Shown: positions 40,484-50,838, counted from the first letter of the stretch. The stretch is DNA of 64,000 nt from Halobacillus naozhouensis (GCF_029714185.1 NZ_CP121671.1:3534001-3598000), one strand, 5' to 3'. Translations and numbers: made by a program. Notes: generated by a model not told the origin, from the sequence alone.

Positions 40484-41778
40484 TAATGTACACTCCTTTT
40501 GTCATTCCTAAATAATGAACTTGTCATCCATATTACAAATATCGCAAATAGGATGCCGTGTGTTACAAAACTAGTAAACATTGCCGAATTTACTAGTGCC
40601 ATTGATGGGATAATAATTATTGACATAGATAAGATTAAAGGGGAATTCACAGAAACACTATCAAGTAAAATTAAAATTACGCTTAAAATTATTATAAAAA
40701 TCAGAATTCCTAACAATCCAAAATTCAAATAACCATCACCAAAGATACCTACATTCGGGCTAAGGTTTTTATCATAAAGTTCCCTAGAAATTAAATCGAC
40801 CGGACCAACATTATACGGTTTTTCAAAAACAAACGATAATATGTTCATTGATAATTTGTATTTTGAAATACCTTCAAAATACTCAAAATAGACGTAATGT
40901 AATTTGGCAGGAACAAAAAATAACCTTCTTAAAAAGAGAGATAGCAACATGACATTATCCGTTAATCTATATAAGACAATCAAAAAAGCCATTGATGAAG
41001 ATAATGAAATTGATATAAATAGGAGTAAACTATTTTTAAAACCTTTATTAAATAAATAATATAATCCCACTACAACTAAAGGTGCAAAAAGGAAGCTTTT
41101 AAAGTTCGTCATTGAAAATAACAGTAACTGCAATAACAATGTAGTTATTATTAAACCTTTATTTCTTTTAATTAAGCCAAATATTAAAAAAAACAAGTTA
41201 ACGACATGTGCTTGCCAAGGCAAAAGATAGCCTACTAAAGTATTCGTGTTTTCAGAGTATGCCTCCCTTGTCTCATATACTTGTAATAAATTCAAATTTA
41301 TTCTCTGAAGCCCCCCCGTTGCAAGTAAATAACCATATACAAATACACTAATGCCAAGGAGGGTGAAAATTGCTACTTTATTTCCTTCTCTAAGTAATGG
41401 CAATTTGATGCTTTTAGTTTTTGTAATGATCAAATATAGTACAATAAACGAAAATGATATAGTAAAGAAAAAGTCCCTCGGTTCATCTTGTAACCAGTAC
41501 AAACATGAAATGGGTAAATATAAATTGATAAATAAAATATAAACGACTACTTTACTTGGTTTATTAAAATCATCAAGTTTAGCTAAAAAGAATGATATTA
41601 ATATAACTAATAGATATGATTCAATTAATTTAATTTGTGATGGAACCATAATGAATCCATTATATTGATATAATGGATTCACAAAAACATAGTATCCATA
41701 TTCTAATATTGATTTAAATAAGATAGCCGACAAAATTATATATATATACTTTTTTTTAATTGCTAAATTATTTTTCAT
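40483..41778 (-). CDS. Oligosaccharide repeat-unit polymerase (Wzy-like)
   Basis: A 431-residue integral membrane protein with about 11-12 helices and no recognisable soluble domain. LVGYLLPWQAHVVN, a large loop around residues 290-340 with ISKYKLSMNI, and GDGYLNFGLLGI near residue 350 fit the O-antigen polymerase type. Wzy proteins are poorly conserved, so the call rests on topology and context between flippase and glycosyltransferase genes. Codons are very AT-rich, usual for such genes. Confidence 0.75.
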   Translation of the reverse strand: MKNNLAIKKKYIYIILSAILFKSILEYGYYVFVNPLYQYNGFIMVPSQIKLIESYLLVILISFFLAKLDDFNKPSKVVVYILFINLYLPISCLYWLQDEPRDFFFTISFSFIVLYLIITKTKSIKLPLLREGNKVAIFTLLGISVFVYGYLLATGGLQRINLNLLQVYETREAYSENTNTLVGYLLPWQAHVVNLFFLIFGLIKRNKGLIITTLLLQLLLFSMTNFKSFLFAPLVVVGLYYLFNKGFKNSLLLFISISLSSSMAFLIVLYRLTDNVMLLSLFLRRLFFVPAKLHYVYFEYFEGISKYKLSMNILSFVFEKPYNVGPVDLISRELYDKNLSPNVGIFGDGYLNFGLLGILIFIIILSVILILLDSVSVNSPLILSMSIIIIPSMALVNSAMFTSFVTHGILFAIFVIWMTSSLFRNDKRSVH

Positions 41779-41802
41779 ATTTTTTCCTCTTATTCTTCAA
41801 TC

Positions 41803-43118
41803 CTAGATTGTGTTGTTATAGTCGCCTTTACTTTTTAGATAATGTAACGAAATAAAATATAACCCAATATATAATAGAGACATACTTACAGAATAAATTA
41901 ATAAAGTTATTTCTGGTTTTAATAGTAAAACTTTTGAAGGGTAAATTATCGTAACCATAGACACAACTACTCTAGTGATATCCCATAATAATTGTATATT
42001 TTGTTTATTTAAGATATTTAATGTCTGTGATAGTGGAGCAACGGTAAATTGAGCAATAAACATTAAGAATAACACTTGTAAATAAACACCGGAATTTGCC
42101 CAAGATTCACCAAATACAAGAGTAAATATACCTTCTCCAAATATACCTAATAATATGATTGGTACAACACCTACAAGAAATAAATTTCTTGCAACTTTTT
42201 TATATAACTCCCTGACTAAGTATACATCTTTCTGTAAAAGTTCAGGTGCTTGACTTAAATATACTTGGGAGATTGATTGACCTACTAATGTAAGCGGTAG
42301 CCCAAGTGCTCTTTGAGTTAAAGCATAAAAACCCGCTATAGTTGGATTGTAAGCAAAGATTAATACAATGGGAGTAATGTGTGTTGAAAAACTGTTAATA
42401 AGACCAGCAGGCATTGAATATAATGGGAAATTCTTATAATAAAATGCAATTGCTTTTATATTATTAAGAGACACATATTTCTTAATATATATATATATAT
42501 TTGGTTTAAACTTTTATTAAACACTAAGTATAAGCTTAGTATAGCCCCCAAAAAACGTCCAAAAATATCACCAGCTATCAAACCAAAATTTGAAGACGGC
42601 ATAGTACCTAATAATAATTGTGAAACTACTTTCACCATAGTACTATTGACTTTAATACTCGCAATATTCTTGAACTTATTTAATTTCACAAATAGGTAAG
42701 TAATGTTGATAGTAATACCCATAAAAAATAATGTCAGGGGTATTAACCATCTCAATAGATCAACATAGCCATATACACCTAAAAGGGAAAATATATAGTC
42801 TCCAAATAACAAAAAAATTAACAAAAATAGGAAAGAGAGTATACTTATAAGCAAGATATTTAAAATAAAAAGATTAATTGTTTCTTTCAGATTTCTTGTT
42901 AATGGCAATGCCAATTCATATTTCATTGACACTACCGAACTTAGTATTGAAATTAAAGAAATAAAAATTCCTAATATCCCAAAGTTTTCGGGAGTGTACA
43001 TTCTAGTTAAAATGGGAGAAGATAAAACCACTAGCCCCTGAGCAAATACAGTCCCCCCCACCAATAGCAATACATGTTTTATAAATTTATTCTCTGTTAA
43101 CCTTTTAATAATATTCAA
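41803..43118 (-). pseudogene. Wzx-type flippase, split by a frameshift at an (AT)8 tract
   Basis: Two adjoining frames (42456-43118 and 41803-42474) together encode one polysaccharide flippase of about 437 residues with 12-14 helices. The N-terminal frame opens with LLVGGTVFAQGLVVLSSPILTRMYTPENFG, classic for Wzx; the C-terminal frame continues with KAIAFYYKNFPLYSMPAGLIN and GFYALTQRALGLPLTLVG. They are out of register at 42485-42500, an (AT)8 run. Removing one AT unit joins ...NQIYIYI to KKYVSLNNIKAIAF without a stop. It may be a slippage-controlled gene, a true pseudogene, or an assembly error. Start TTG 43118 follows GGAGATAG. Confidence 0.85.
42485..42500. repeat. (AT)8 dinucleotide tract inside the flippase gene
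   Basis: Eight AT units in a row lie exactly where the reading frame of the flippase breaks. A change of one unit shifts the frame by two bases; seven or ten units would give a full-length protein. Confidence 0.8.
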
Positions 43119-43147
43119 TTTCTATCTCCACCATAGAGCGCAAATTG

Positions 43148-44488
43148 TCACAGCTTATAATAATTTGTATTATTCACATTATATTTAAAGGAATTTCTAG
43201 TATCAAAAATCGCTTTTGAATTTGATATTATTTTATTGTAATCAAAATCGCTATGATTAGTCGCGATAACTACTAAATCAGCTCTTTCTAACATCTCAAC
43301 AGTTATTTCTTCTATAGGTGATTTAATAGTCTTCTTATACTTAAACTCTTTTACGTACGGATCTACTACTGTCCAGTTCGCTCCTGCATTATCTAGTTTT
43401 TCTAAAATAGGTAGGACAGGTGACTCTCTAAAGTCATCTATATCTTTCTTATAAGCCACTCCTAAAACTAAAACATTAGAGCCATTTAACGCTTTTCCAT
43501 CATTATTTAGAATTTCCATTATCCTTTTTATAACGTAATCTGGCATATCATTATTAATTTCACCAGCTGTTTCAATTAACTTAGTATGGTAATTATATTC
43601 ACGTGCTTTCCATGTCAAATACCACGGATCAATCGGAATACAGTGACCGCCTAACCCTGGTCCTGGATAAAATGGCATGAATCCATATGGTTTGGTTGCT
43701 GCTGCATCAATAACTTCCCATACATCAATACCCATTTTGTTACATAAAATTGCCATTTCATTTGCCAAACCAATGTTAATGTTACGAAATGTATTTTCTA
43801 GTATTTTCTCCATTTCAGCTACAGATGGACTGGAAACCTGGTGAATTTCACTCTCTAATACATTCTCATACATTGTTGCTGCAACTTTAGTACAGTTTTC
43901 AGTCATACCTCCAACAACTTTTGGGGTGTTTTTGGTTTTAAACTGCTTATTACCCGGATCAACACGTTCCGGTGAGTATGCAAGGAAAAAATCTTCACCA
44001 CATTTTAAATTAGATTCTTCTAATATAGGTTTAAGAATTTCCTCTGTAGTGCCCGGATAGGTGGTACTTTCTAGTACAATAAGTGTTCCTTTCTGAAGGT
44101 ATCCAGAAATTTCAACAGCTGAACTTTCCACATAGGAAGTATTAGGCTGTTTATAAATATCTAGCGGTGTCGGAACACAAATTGCTACTGCATCAACCTC
44201 TTTAATGAGCGAGTAATCAGTTGTAGCTTTAAATTTATTAGTACTAACAATATTCTTTAGTTCTTCATCAACTACGTCACCTATATAATTTATACCTTGA
44301 TTAACTTTTTCAACCCGACTATCCTGTATATCGAAACCAATTACATCGTACCCCGCCTTTGCTTTCTCAACAGCTAAGGGTAACCCGACGTAGCCGAGGC
44401 CTACAACGCCAATTACTGCAGTCTTATTCTCTAGCTTATTGATTAAATTCTCAGTAAGTCTACTACTTACTTCTTTAGTTATTGGCAT
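43148..44488 (-). CDS. UDP-GlcNAc/UDP-ManNAc 6-dehydrogenase (WbpA-like)
   Basis: A 446-residue nucleotide-sugar dehydrogenase. GVVGLGYVGLPLAV (residues about 27-40) is the NAD motif, STTYPGTTEE near residue 141 and AYSPERVDPGNK near residue 173 are active-site loops, and GPGLGGHCIPIDP near residue 262 carries the catalytic Cys. The SPERVDPG and GGHCIPIDP forms mark the WbpA/WecC group, which oxidises N-acetylhexosamines, in contrast to the glucose dehydrogenase at 45548. It overlaps the Gfo/Idh gene by 14 bases. First step of the ManNAc3NAcA route. Confidence 0.87.
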   Translation of the reverse strand: MPITKEVSSRLTENLINKLENKTAVIGVVGLGYVGLPLAVEKAKAGYDVIGFDIQDSRVEKVNQGINYIGDVVDEELKNIVSTNKFKATTDYSLIKEVDAVAICVPTPLDIYKQPNTSYVESSAVEISGYLQKGTLIVLESTTYPGTTEEILKPILEESNLKCGEDFFLAYSPERVDPGNKQFKTKNTPKVVGGMTENCTKVAATMYENVLESEIHQVSSPSVAEMEKILENTFRNINIGLANEMAILCNKMGIDVWEVIDAAATKPYGFMPFYPGPGLGGHCIPIDPWYLTWKAREYNYHTKLIETAGEINNDMPDYVIKRIMEILNNDGKALNGSNVLVLGVAYKKDIDDFRESPVLPILEKLDNAGANWTVVDPYVKEFKYKKTIKSPIEEITVEMLERADLVVIATNHSDFDYNKIISNSKAIFDTRNSFKYNVNNTNYYKL

Positions 44489-45512
44489 ATTCTTTCTCCT
44501 TTGTTAATTGAATTGGTCGATTTTGTTTAGCAGATTCATAGAAGGATAAGACGAGTTCCACTGCTTTTCTCCCATCTTTTCCTGTTACAGCAGGTAATCT
44601 ATCTTCATTAATTGCATTAACCATATCTTCAACTATCCATTGATGACCTGGTGTTCCCCATGGGTCCTCTTCTATCTTCTCTTTAATTTCTTCTAATTCC
44701 GCTTCAGGTACACCTTCTATCTCTACATGTTCAAAGTGTAGCGCATTTGTCCCGCCTATTTTCACAGTACCCTTTTCTCCAAAGATGGTGATCGATTCTT
44801 CAAAATTCTTTTGATATACCGTCGTTGCAGATTCTACCGTTCCAAGAGCTCCAGATCTAAACTTGATTAGGCCTGTTGAAACATCTTCAGCTTCAATATT
44901 CCTCAACCGTGTTGCTTCCATACTAAATATTTGTTCAGGCTTCCCCATGAACCATAATAACAAATCAAGGTTATGTATAGCTTGATTCATTAATACTCCA
45001 CCATCATATTGTTTCGTTCCACGCCAGGGAGCTTGATCATAATAGTCCTGATTTCGGTTCCAGTTTACCGTTGCATTTACGTGACTGATTTTTCCTAATA
45101 AATTTTTATCAAGAATTTTACGAACTTCTTGGACAACTGGCCGATAACGGTTTGGATGAACAACCGATAGTTTTACTTTATTTTTTTCAGCAGCTTCAAT
45201 AATTCGGTCTGTTTCCTCTAATGTCATCGCAATGGGTTTCTCGAGTATAATATGTTTTTCCGCTTCTGCTACGTGTACTGCTAAAGATGCATGATGTCCA
45301 CTCGGTGTGCAGATACAAACAACATCAATATCCTCCTTTTCCAACATTTCACTTAGATCAGTATAAGGATTGGCATTATATTCTCTCTCATAAAAGTTCA
45401 TAGCAGCAGAAATTTTATCACTTACAGCTACCAATTTTGCATTCTTTACCTCTTTGATTGCATTTGCATGTTTTTTAGCTATGAAGCCGCAACCTACTAT
45501 CGCAAAATTCAT
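44475..45512 (-). CDS. Gfo/Idh/MocA family oxidoreductase (WbpB/WlbA-like)
   Basis: A 345-residue NAD-dependent oxidoreductase. GCGFIAKKHANAI (residues 7-19) is the NAD motif, EKPIAMT near residue 95 contains the conserved catalytic-region Lys, and GGVLMNQAIHNLDLLLWFMG near residue 170 has the active-site His. It should oxidise the 3-hydroxyl of UDP-GlcNAc uronic acid, giving the keto sugar for the WbpE-type aminotransferase. It lies directly before the WbpA-like gene. Confidence 0.87.
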   Translation of the reverse strand: MNFAIVGCGFIAKKHANAIKEVKNAKLVAVSDKISAAMNFYEREYNANPYTDLSEMLEKEDIDVVCICTPSGHHASLAVHVAEAEKHIILEKPIAMTLEETDRIIEAAEKNKVKLSVVHPNRYRPVVQEVRKILDKNLLGKISHVNATVNWNRNQDYYDQAPWRGTKQYDGGVLMNQAIHNLDLLLWFMGKPEQIFSMEATRLRNIEAEDVSTGLIKFRSGALGTVESATTVYQKNFEESITIFGEKGTVKIGGTNALHFEHVEIEGVPEAELEEIKEKIEEDPWGTPGHQWIVEDMVNAINEDRLPAVTGKDGRKAVELVLSFYESAKQNRPIQLTKEKEYANN

Positions 45513-45547
45513 TTAGACACCTACTTTTTCGTATTCATTTAAACTAT

Positions 45548-46876
45548 TCAAATACTTTGTCTGTGTTTCACTTTATGGTTTTGTACCGGTCTACCTACTG
45601 AATGATACTCAATATTGTTATCCTTCATTTCTTCTAGTTCAAAACAGTTTCTTCCATCAATAACAAGAGGATAATTCATAGACTTAAACACATCCAGATC
45701 AACATTCCTTACTTCATCCCACTCCGTAAGAATAAGTGTAGCATCACTATTCTTCACAGCGTCTTCTACGCAACTTGCATACCGAACATCGTCATTAAGT
45801 ATCTTCTTCGCATTGTCAATCGCGACGGGATCATAAGCCATTACTTCAGCACCTGAGTATATCAAATTTTCTGTAACTACTAATGATGCAGCCTCTCTCA
45901 TATCATCTGTATTAGGTTTAAATGCCAATCCTAAAACAGCAATTCGCTTCCCTGTTAAATCAGGAATACGTTCATTTAGTTTCGCAAGCAATAACCCTTG
46001 TTGTTTTTGATTGACTTTAACTACACCTTTAAGCAACTCAAATTCATACTCAACGTTTCCAGCTATTTGAATCAGCGCTTTCGTATCTTTTGGAAAACAC
46101 GACCCCCCATACCCAATACCTGCATTAAGGAATTTATCTCCAATTCGCTTATCCATACCCATGCCATTTGCTACATCCTCAACATTAGCACCCAATCTCT
46201 CGCAGATGTTTGAGATCTCGTTAATAAAGCTTATTTTCGTTGCAAGAAAAGCATTAGATGCATACTTAATCATTTCGGCACTTTTAATATCTGTTTTAAA
46301 CACAGGAACTCCAAAGGGCTTATTGATTTCTTCAAGAATATTTGCCGCTTCCTTACTATTTGCTCCAATAACTATACGGTCTCCATTGAATGAATCATAG
46401 ATAGCGGACCCCTCTTTTAAAAACTCGGGGTTTGAAACGACTTCAAGGTTAACTTGTTGAACTAAGCTTTCATCAATAATGGATTGGATTTTATCATTTG
46501 TTCCAACCGGGACTGTACTCTTAGTAACTACAACTGTATTCCTTATAGCGTGAAAAGCTATATCTTTAGCTACTTGTTCTACAAATGAAAGATCAGCTGA
46601 CCCATCTTCTCTTTCCGGTGTTCCCACTGCTATATAAATTACTTCAGCACTTTCAAAACCTTCCTGGTGATCACTGGTAAAATGTAGTCTTCCTTCATGA
46701 ATATTTCTGGTCATCATATCTGAAAGACCGGGTTCATATATAGGTGAGATTCCTTGTTTCATTTTCAAAATTTTTTCATTATCTATATCAATACACGTGA
46801 CGGTATGACCAACATCAGACAAGCTCACACCCGTAACTAGTCCAACATAGCCGGTGCCTACTACTGCAATATTCAT
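45548..46876 (-). CDS. ugd: UDP-glucose 6-dehydrogenase
   Basis: A 442-residue enzyme that oxidises UDP-glucose to UDP-glucuronate. GTGYVGLVTGV (residues 7-17) is the NAD motif, KSTVPVGTND near residue 120 and NPEFLKEGSAI near residue 153 line the active site, and GGSCFPKDTKAL near residue 255 has the catalytic Cys. Closest in form to TuaD/YwqF of B. subtilis. It follows galU by about 20 bases, so together they supply glucuronic acid to the polymer. Confidence 0.93.
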   Translation of the reverse strand: MNIAVVGTGYVGLVTGVSLSDVGHTVTCIDIDNEKILKMKQGISPIYEPGLSDMMTRNIHEGRLHFTSDHQEGFESAEVIYIAVGTPEREDGSADLSFVEQVAKDIAFHAIRNTVVVTKSTVPVGTNDKIQSIIDESLVQQVNLEVVSNPEFLKEGSAIYDSFNGDRIVIGANSKEAANILEEINKPFGVPVFKTDIKSAEMIKYASNAFLATKISFINEISNICERLGANVEDVANGMGMDKRIGDKFLNAGIGYGGSCFPKDTKALIQIAGNVEYEFELLKGVVKVNQKQQGLLLAKLNERIPDLTGKRIAVLGLAFKPNTDDMREAASLVVTENLIYSGAEVMAYDPVAIDNAKKILNDDVRYASCVEDAVKNSDATLILTEWDEVRNVDLDVFKSMNYPLVIDGRNCFELEEMKDNNIEYHSVGRPVQNHKVKHRQSI

Positions 46877-46897
46877 TTTATCCCCCTCACTTACGAT

Positions 46898-47776
46898 TTA
46901 ATTATGAACCTTTGGATTTACTAAAGAATTTATGAATTCCTCTACGTCTGAACCAATTTCATTATTTTTCAAAGCAAACTCTATCGTGGTTTTTATAAAA
47001 CCAAACTTCTCGCCAACATCATATCTACTTCCTTCAAAGTCATAAGCAAATACACTTTGAAGTTCGTTTAATTCCTGAATTGCATCAGTCAACTGAATTT
47101 CTCCACCAGCTCCTGTTTTCTGTTGTTCTAGGGATGAGAAGATTTCAGGGTTAAGAATATAGCGCCCCATAATAGCTAAGGTTGAAGGTGCTGTGCCCTG
47201 TGCAGGCTTCTCTACAAAGTTTTTTACCTGGTAACGGCGGTTTTCACTACTAGAAGGATCAATAATACCGTAACGATGTGTTTGGTCATCGGCAACTTGT
47301 TGAACCCCAATAATGGACGACTCAGTTTCTTCATACTGATCTATTAATTGTTTAAGACAAGGTGGGTCTGCCTCAACAATGTCATCACCCAATAGTACTG
47401 CAAATGGTTCATTACCAATGAATTTACGCGCACACCATACGGCATGTCCCAATCCTTTAGGTTCTTTTTGGCGAATGTAATGAATATCTACATTAGATGT
47501 TTCATTTACCTTATCTAGTAATTCAAATTTTTCTTTTTTTATTAAATTGTCTTCAAGTTCAAAGTTATTATCAAAGTGATCTTCTATTGCACGCTTCCCT
47601 TTGCCTGTAACAATTATGATATCTTCAATTCCTGATGCAATTGCTTCTTCAACTATGTATTGAATAGTCGGTTTATCAACAATAGGTAACATTTCTTTAG
47701 GCATAGCTTTAGTAGCTGGTAAAAAGCGTGTACCTAACCCGGCAGCAGGAATAATCGCTTTTTTAATTTTGTTCAT
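46898..47776 (-). CDS. galU: UTP-glucose-1-phosphate uridylyltransferase
   Basis: A 292-residue nucleotidyltransferase. AAGLGTRFLPATKAMPKEML (residues 11-30) is the nucleotide-binding signature, QKEPKGLGHAV near residue 104 and LLGDDIVE near residue 128 bind metal and substrate, and FVEKPAQG near residue 188 contains the catalytic Lys. It produces UDP-glucose, used by the adjacent dehydrogenase. Confidence 0.94.
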   Translation of the reverse strand: MNKIKKAIIPAAGLGTRFLPATKAMPKEMLPIVDKPTIQYIVEEAIASGIEDIIIVTGKGKRAIEDHFDNNFELEDNLIKKEKFELLDKVNETSNVDIHYIRQKEPKGLGHAVWCARKFIGNEPFAVLLGDDIVEADPPCLKQLIDQYEETESSIIGVQQVADDQTHRYGIIDPSSSENRRYQVKNFVEKPAQGTAPSTLAIMGRYILNPEIFSSLEQQKTGAGGEIQLTDAIQELNELQSVFAYDFEGSRYDVGEKFGFIKTTIEFALKNNEIGSDVEEFINSLVNPKVHN

Positions 47777-47799
47777 CTAATATTCCTCCAGTAATCTAT

Positions 47800-49647
47800 T
47801 TAATTTGAAACAGGTTCTTTTTTATCAATTAATCTAAAGACATTTGATTTAATATCTTCATTAGTCAGGGCATCCATCTCAAATTCAATGAAATTATAGA
47901 GAGCGGTAACCGGCACATCATTATTTTTCCCGATATAGATTTTCGGAAAAACTTGCTTAGAATGAACTTCGCCTTCACCGAGAAGTTCTTCGTACATCTT
48001 CTCACCAGGACGTATCCCAGCAAACCTAATCCCAATCTCTTCCTCCCTAAACCCTGAAAGAGAAATAAGATTCTTCGCCAGCTCAACAATTTTTACTGGC
48101 TCACCCATATCAAGCACAAAGATCTCTCCACCACGAGCTAAAGCCCCCGCTTGCATCACTAGCCTTGAAGCCTCAGGAATCGTCATAAAATATCTTGTCA
48201 TATCCGGGTGTGTTACTGTCACAGGACCTCCACTTGCAATCTGTTTCTTAAACAAAGGAATGACACTTCCACGACTCCCAAGCACATTACCAAATCGAAC
48301 TGCCACAAACTTAGTAGAACTGGTTCGACTTAATGACTGAACTACCATTTCAGCCACACGTTTTGTAGCTCCCATCACGTTCGTAGGGTTTACGGCCTTA
48401 TCAGATGAAATTAGAACAAAGTTTGCGACTCCAGCAACGTCCGCTGCTTCAGCAACATTCTTTGTTCCTATCACATTATTCTTAACCGCTTCTTTCGGGT
48501 TTGCCTCCATCAACGGAACATGTTTATGTGCAGCAGCATGATAGATATAATAAGGCTTGTACTCATTTACCACTTCAAAAATACGGTCACGGTCCTGAAC
48601 GTCTGCAATAACCGTTACAAGCTCCGTTGCTATGTCTAACTGAGACAATTCCATATGAATGGTATAAATACTGTTCTCCCCATGACCTAATAAGAGCAGC
48701 TTCTCTGGTCCAAATTTGACTAACTGTCGACAGATTTCTGAACCTATAGATCCACCCGCACCTGTTACTAGCACTGTTTTTCCGTTGATTTCACTAGAAA
48801 TGGAGTCAATGTCTAACTCAACTGGTTCTCGTCCTAATAAATCCTCAATTGATACATCACGAATTTGATTGACTGAAACATTTCCAAGAGCTATATCTTC
48901 AATCATTGGTAGAGTTTGGACATTTTTAACGACCTTTTGTGATTCTCGAATAATGTCTTTAACCCGATTTCGTTCAATCGAAGGCATGGCAATAACTATG
49001 TGATTGATTCCATAACTCTGTGAAATCTCCTCAATTTTTTCTGTACTTCCAAGCACAGGTAAGCCACCTATCGTTAGGTGATGCATGGTGAAATCATCGT
49101 CAACAAAACCAATTAGGTTTGTATTCACTTCTTCTGAACCCTTCATCTGTCGTGCCAGCATACGTCCAGCAGATCCTGCACCTACAATTAGTGTTGTTTT
49201 TAAATTTGGGTCATTTTTTACCAATTTTGCTTTTTTCCCTTTAGGGTTAACCGTAAGTCCGTAGGTTTTATAATATCTCCAGGCGAACCTTACTCCACCT
49301 ATTAGTAAAATATGTAGCATCCAAGTAATAACAAGTGCACGTTCATAAATAGAACCAAAGGCTAAAGCTTGAACAGCTGCAGCCGATAAGATAGATAAAG
49401 AGACAACGACTATAATTCCGAGTAATTCTTCCATACTGGCATAACGCCACTTTTTCTTATACATCCCAAATACACTTGAAAACATATGGTGAGTTAACAA
49501 CAATGTTAAAGCTGAAACAAACATCATCCAATCAAATGTAGTCACATAAGGATTCAGGAAAAAGTGGGACATATAGATCGAAAAAGATACTATGATTGAA
49601 TCTATAATAATTAATAAAGCCAATCTCTTTCTAAAAGCGTTAGTCAT
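47800..49647 (-). CDS. Membrane-bound UDP-GlcNAc 4,6-dehydratase (EpsC/PglF/CapD-like)
   Basis: A 615-residue polysaccharide biosynthesis protein. Four N-terminal helices (residues 10-125) anchor it; a CoA-binding-like Rossmann domain follows (VGAGSAGRMLARQM near residue 155), then the catalytic SDR domain (TGAGGSIGSEICRQL near residue 297, AAAHKHVPLMEANP, SSDKAVNPTNVMGATKR). The SDK triad in place of SYK is a mark of this dehydratase group. It makes UDP-4-keto-6-deoxy-GlcNAc, the substrate for the EpsN- and EpsM-like enzymes at the end of the cluster. Confidence 0.9.
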   Translation of the reverse strand: MTNAFRKRLALLIIIDSIIVSFSIYMSHFFLNPYVTTFDWMMFVSALTLLLTHHMFSSVFGMYKKKWRYASMEELLGIIVVVSLSILSAAAVQALAFGSIYERALVITWMLHILLIGGVRFAWRYYKTYGLTVNPKGKKAKLVKNDPNLKTTLIVGAGSAGRMLARQMKGSEEVNTNLIGFVDDDFTMHHLTIGGLPVLGSTEKIEEISQSYGINHIVIAMPSIERNRVKDIIRESQKVVKNVQTLPMIEDIALGNVSVNQIRDVSIEDLLGREPVELDIDSISSEINGKTVLVTGAGGSIGSEICRQLVKFGPEKLLLLGHGENSIYTIHMELSQLDIATELVTVIADVQDRDRIFEVVNEYKPYYIYHAAAHKHVPLMEANPKEAVKNNVIGTKNVAEAADVAGVANFVLISSDKAVNPTNVMGATKRVAEMVVQSLSRTSSTKFVAVRFGNVLGSRGSVIPLFKKQIASGGPVTVTHPDMTRYFMTIPEASRLVMQAGALARGGEIFVLDMGEPVKIVELAKNLISLSGFREEEIGIRFAGIRPGEKMYEELLGEGEVHSKQVFPKIYIGKNNDVPVTALYNFIEFEMDALTNEDIKSNVFRLIDKKEPVSN

Positions 49648-49716
49648 TTTTAGTAAACACCCCTTCCCTCACAAATTAGAGGTCACACAAAAAAACTTGT
49701 GTAACCCCATATCTTA

Positions 49717-50484
49717 TTAAAATAATCCCAAAAACTTTTTCTTTTTAACATGCTGAGGTACATCCGAAGCTAACGCTTGTCCTTCCGCTACATACTCCGC
49801 ATTTTCCGCAAATAAATAAACCATGGACTGACCATAGTTTTTTCGTAACTCCCTATAGGCATCCTTCATACAAAACCCTCTTGAAGTGGTGTTGTGAGCA
49901 TCAGATGCAATAAGGTGGGTCAGGTTCGCTTCGATCAGTTTGTGAGTGAACTTCTGAATGTTCTTTCCGAAGCGTCCGCATAGGCTGGCTGCTGTAATTT
50001 GCGTGTATGCACCTTTTTTAACAAGGTTGTAGAGTGTGTCGGGATGCTGGATAATATGTCGATTGCGTTCAGGATGGACAATAACGGGCTGATAGCCTTC
50101 TACTTGCATGTCGAATAGTAGTTTACTAGCATATCTCGGAACAGTATCGGACGGAAATTCGACAAATACATAGTTCCCTGTTTCGTTTAAAGTGAGGATT
50201 TCATCGTTTCTGAGCCCCTCTAACAGATCTCCGTGGATGCGTGTTTCTTGTCCAGGTAAAACGGTTAATGGAATCTCATAATCTGACAAATGTCGATTGA
50301 GCTCAGCCACTTGGATCATGATGTTGTTCTTGTAGTTATTGTAGGCCCCGTTCTGGTGGTGAGGTGTAGCAATAATGGTATGTATGCCGTCAGCTACCGC
50401 CGCTTCGGCCATCTTGATGCTTTCTTCTATGGACTGAGCACCGTCATCAACACCCGGGAGTATATGGCTGTGAATATCAATCAA
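49717..50484 (-). CDS. CpsB/YwqE-type tyrosine-protein phosphatase, copy 1
   Basis: A 255-residue PHP-family metallo-phosphatase. DIHSHILPGVDDGA (residues 3-16) holds the first metal ligands, TPHHQNG the next, PGQETRIHGDL near residue 87, HPERN and SDAHN near residue 195 the rest. It dephosphorylates the tyrosine kinase that controls polymer synthesis. It is first in the cluster; TTG start with AGAGGAGAGGGA upstream. No kinase or modulator gene lies beside it, which is unusual. A paralogue is at 59619-60377. Confidence 0.9.
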   Translation of the reverse strand: MIDIHSHILPGVDDGAQSIEESIKMAEAAVADGIHTIIATPHHQNGAYNNYKNNIMIQVAELNRHLSDYEIPLTVLPGQETRIHGDLLEGLRNDEILTLNETGNYVFVEFPSDTVPRYASKLLFDMQVEGYQPVIVHPERNRHIIQHPDTLYNLVKKGAYTQITAASLCGRFGKNIQKFTHKLIEANLTHLIASDAHNTTSRGFCMKDAYRELRKNYGQSMVYLFAENAEYVAEGQALASDVPQHVKKKKFLGLF

Positions 50485-50838
50485 TAGTCCCTCTCCTCTC
50501 TAGTACTTATAATGTATATTTTGTTTACATCTTTAAAATACTTTGTATTAAAGACATTATAGCAGGTTTCTTTAGGGTAATGAAGGGGGTTATTTGGAGA
50601 ATATTCCTAGCTCGCTAACAATTTTAGGGAAAAATGTTTGTAAATCAAGGATATATACGACGGATTTTTTCAAAACTTTTTTACTAGGACATTTTCAGTA
50701 TGCGCTTACATTATATATAGATTATTAATAACCCCTCACCACTATATAGAATACTATCAAATTGTTAATTGCATATTACACTCGTGTTTCATTCTATTTA
50801 AGTTTTTTAGCGAAATTTGTAGGTATATATTATATATC
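50485..50838. promoter_or_regulatory. Leader/promoter region of the polysaccharide cluster
   Basis: About 350 AT-rich bases between the VanZ gene tail and the first cluster gene. The cluster promoter must be in the left part, but I cannot pick a single convincing -35/-10 pair. No anti-termination element was recognised. Confidence 0.35.
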
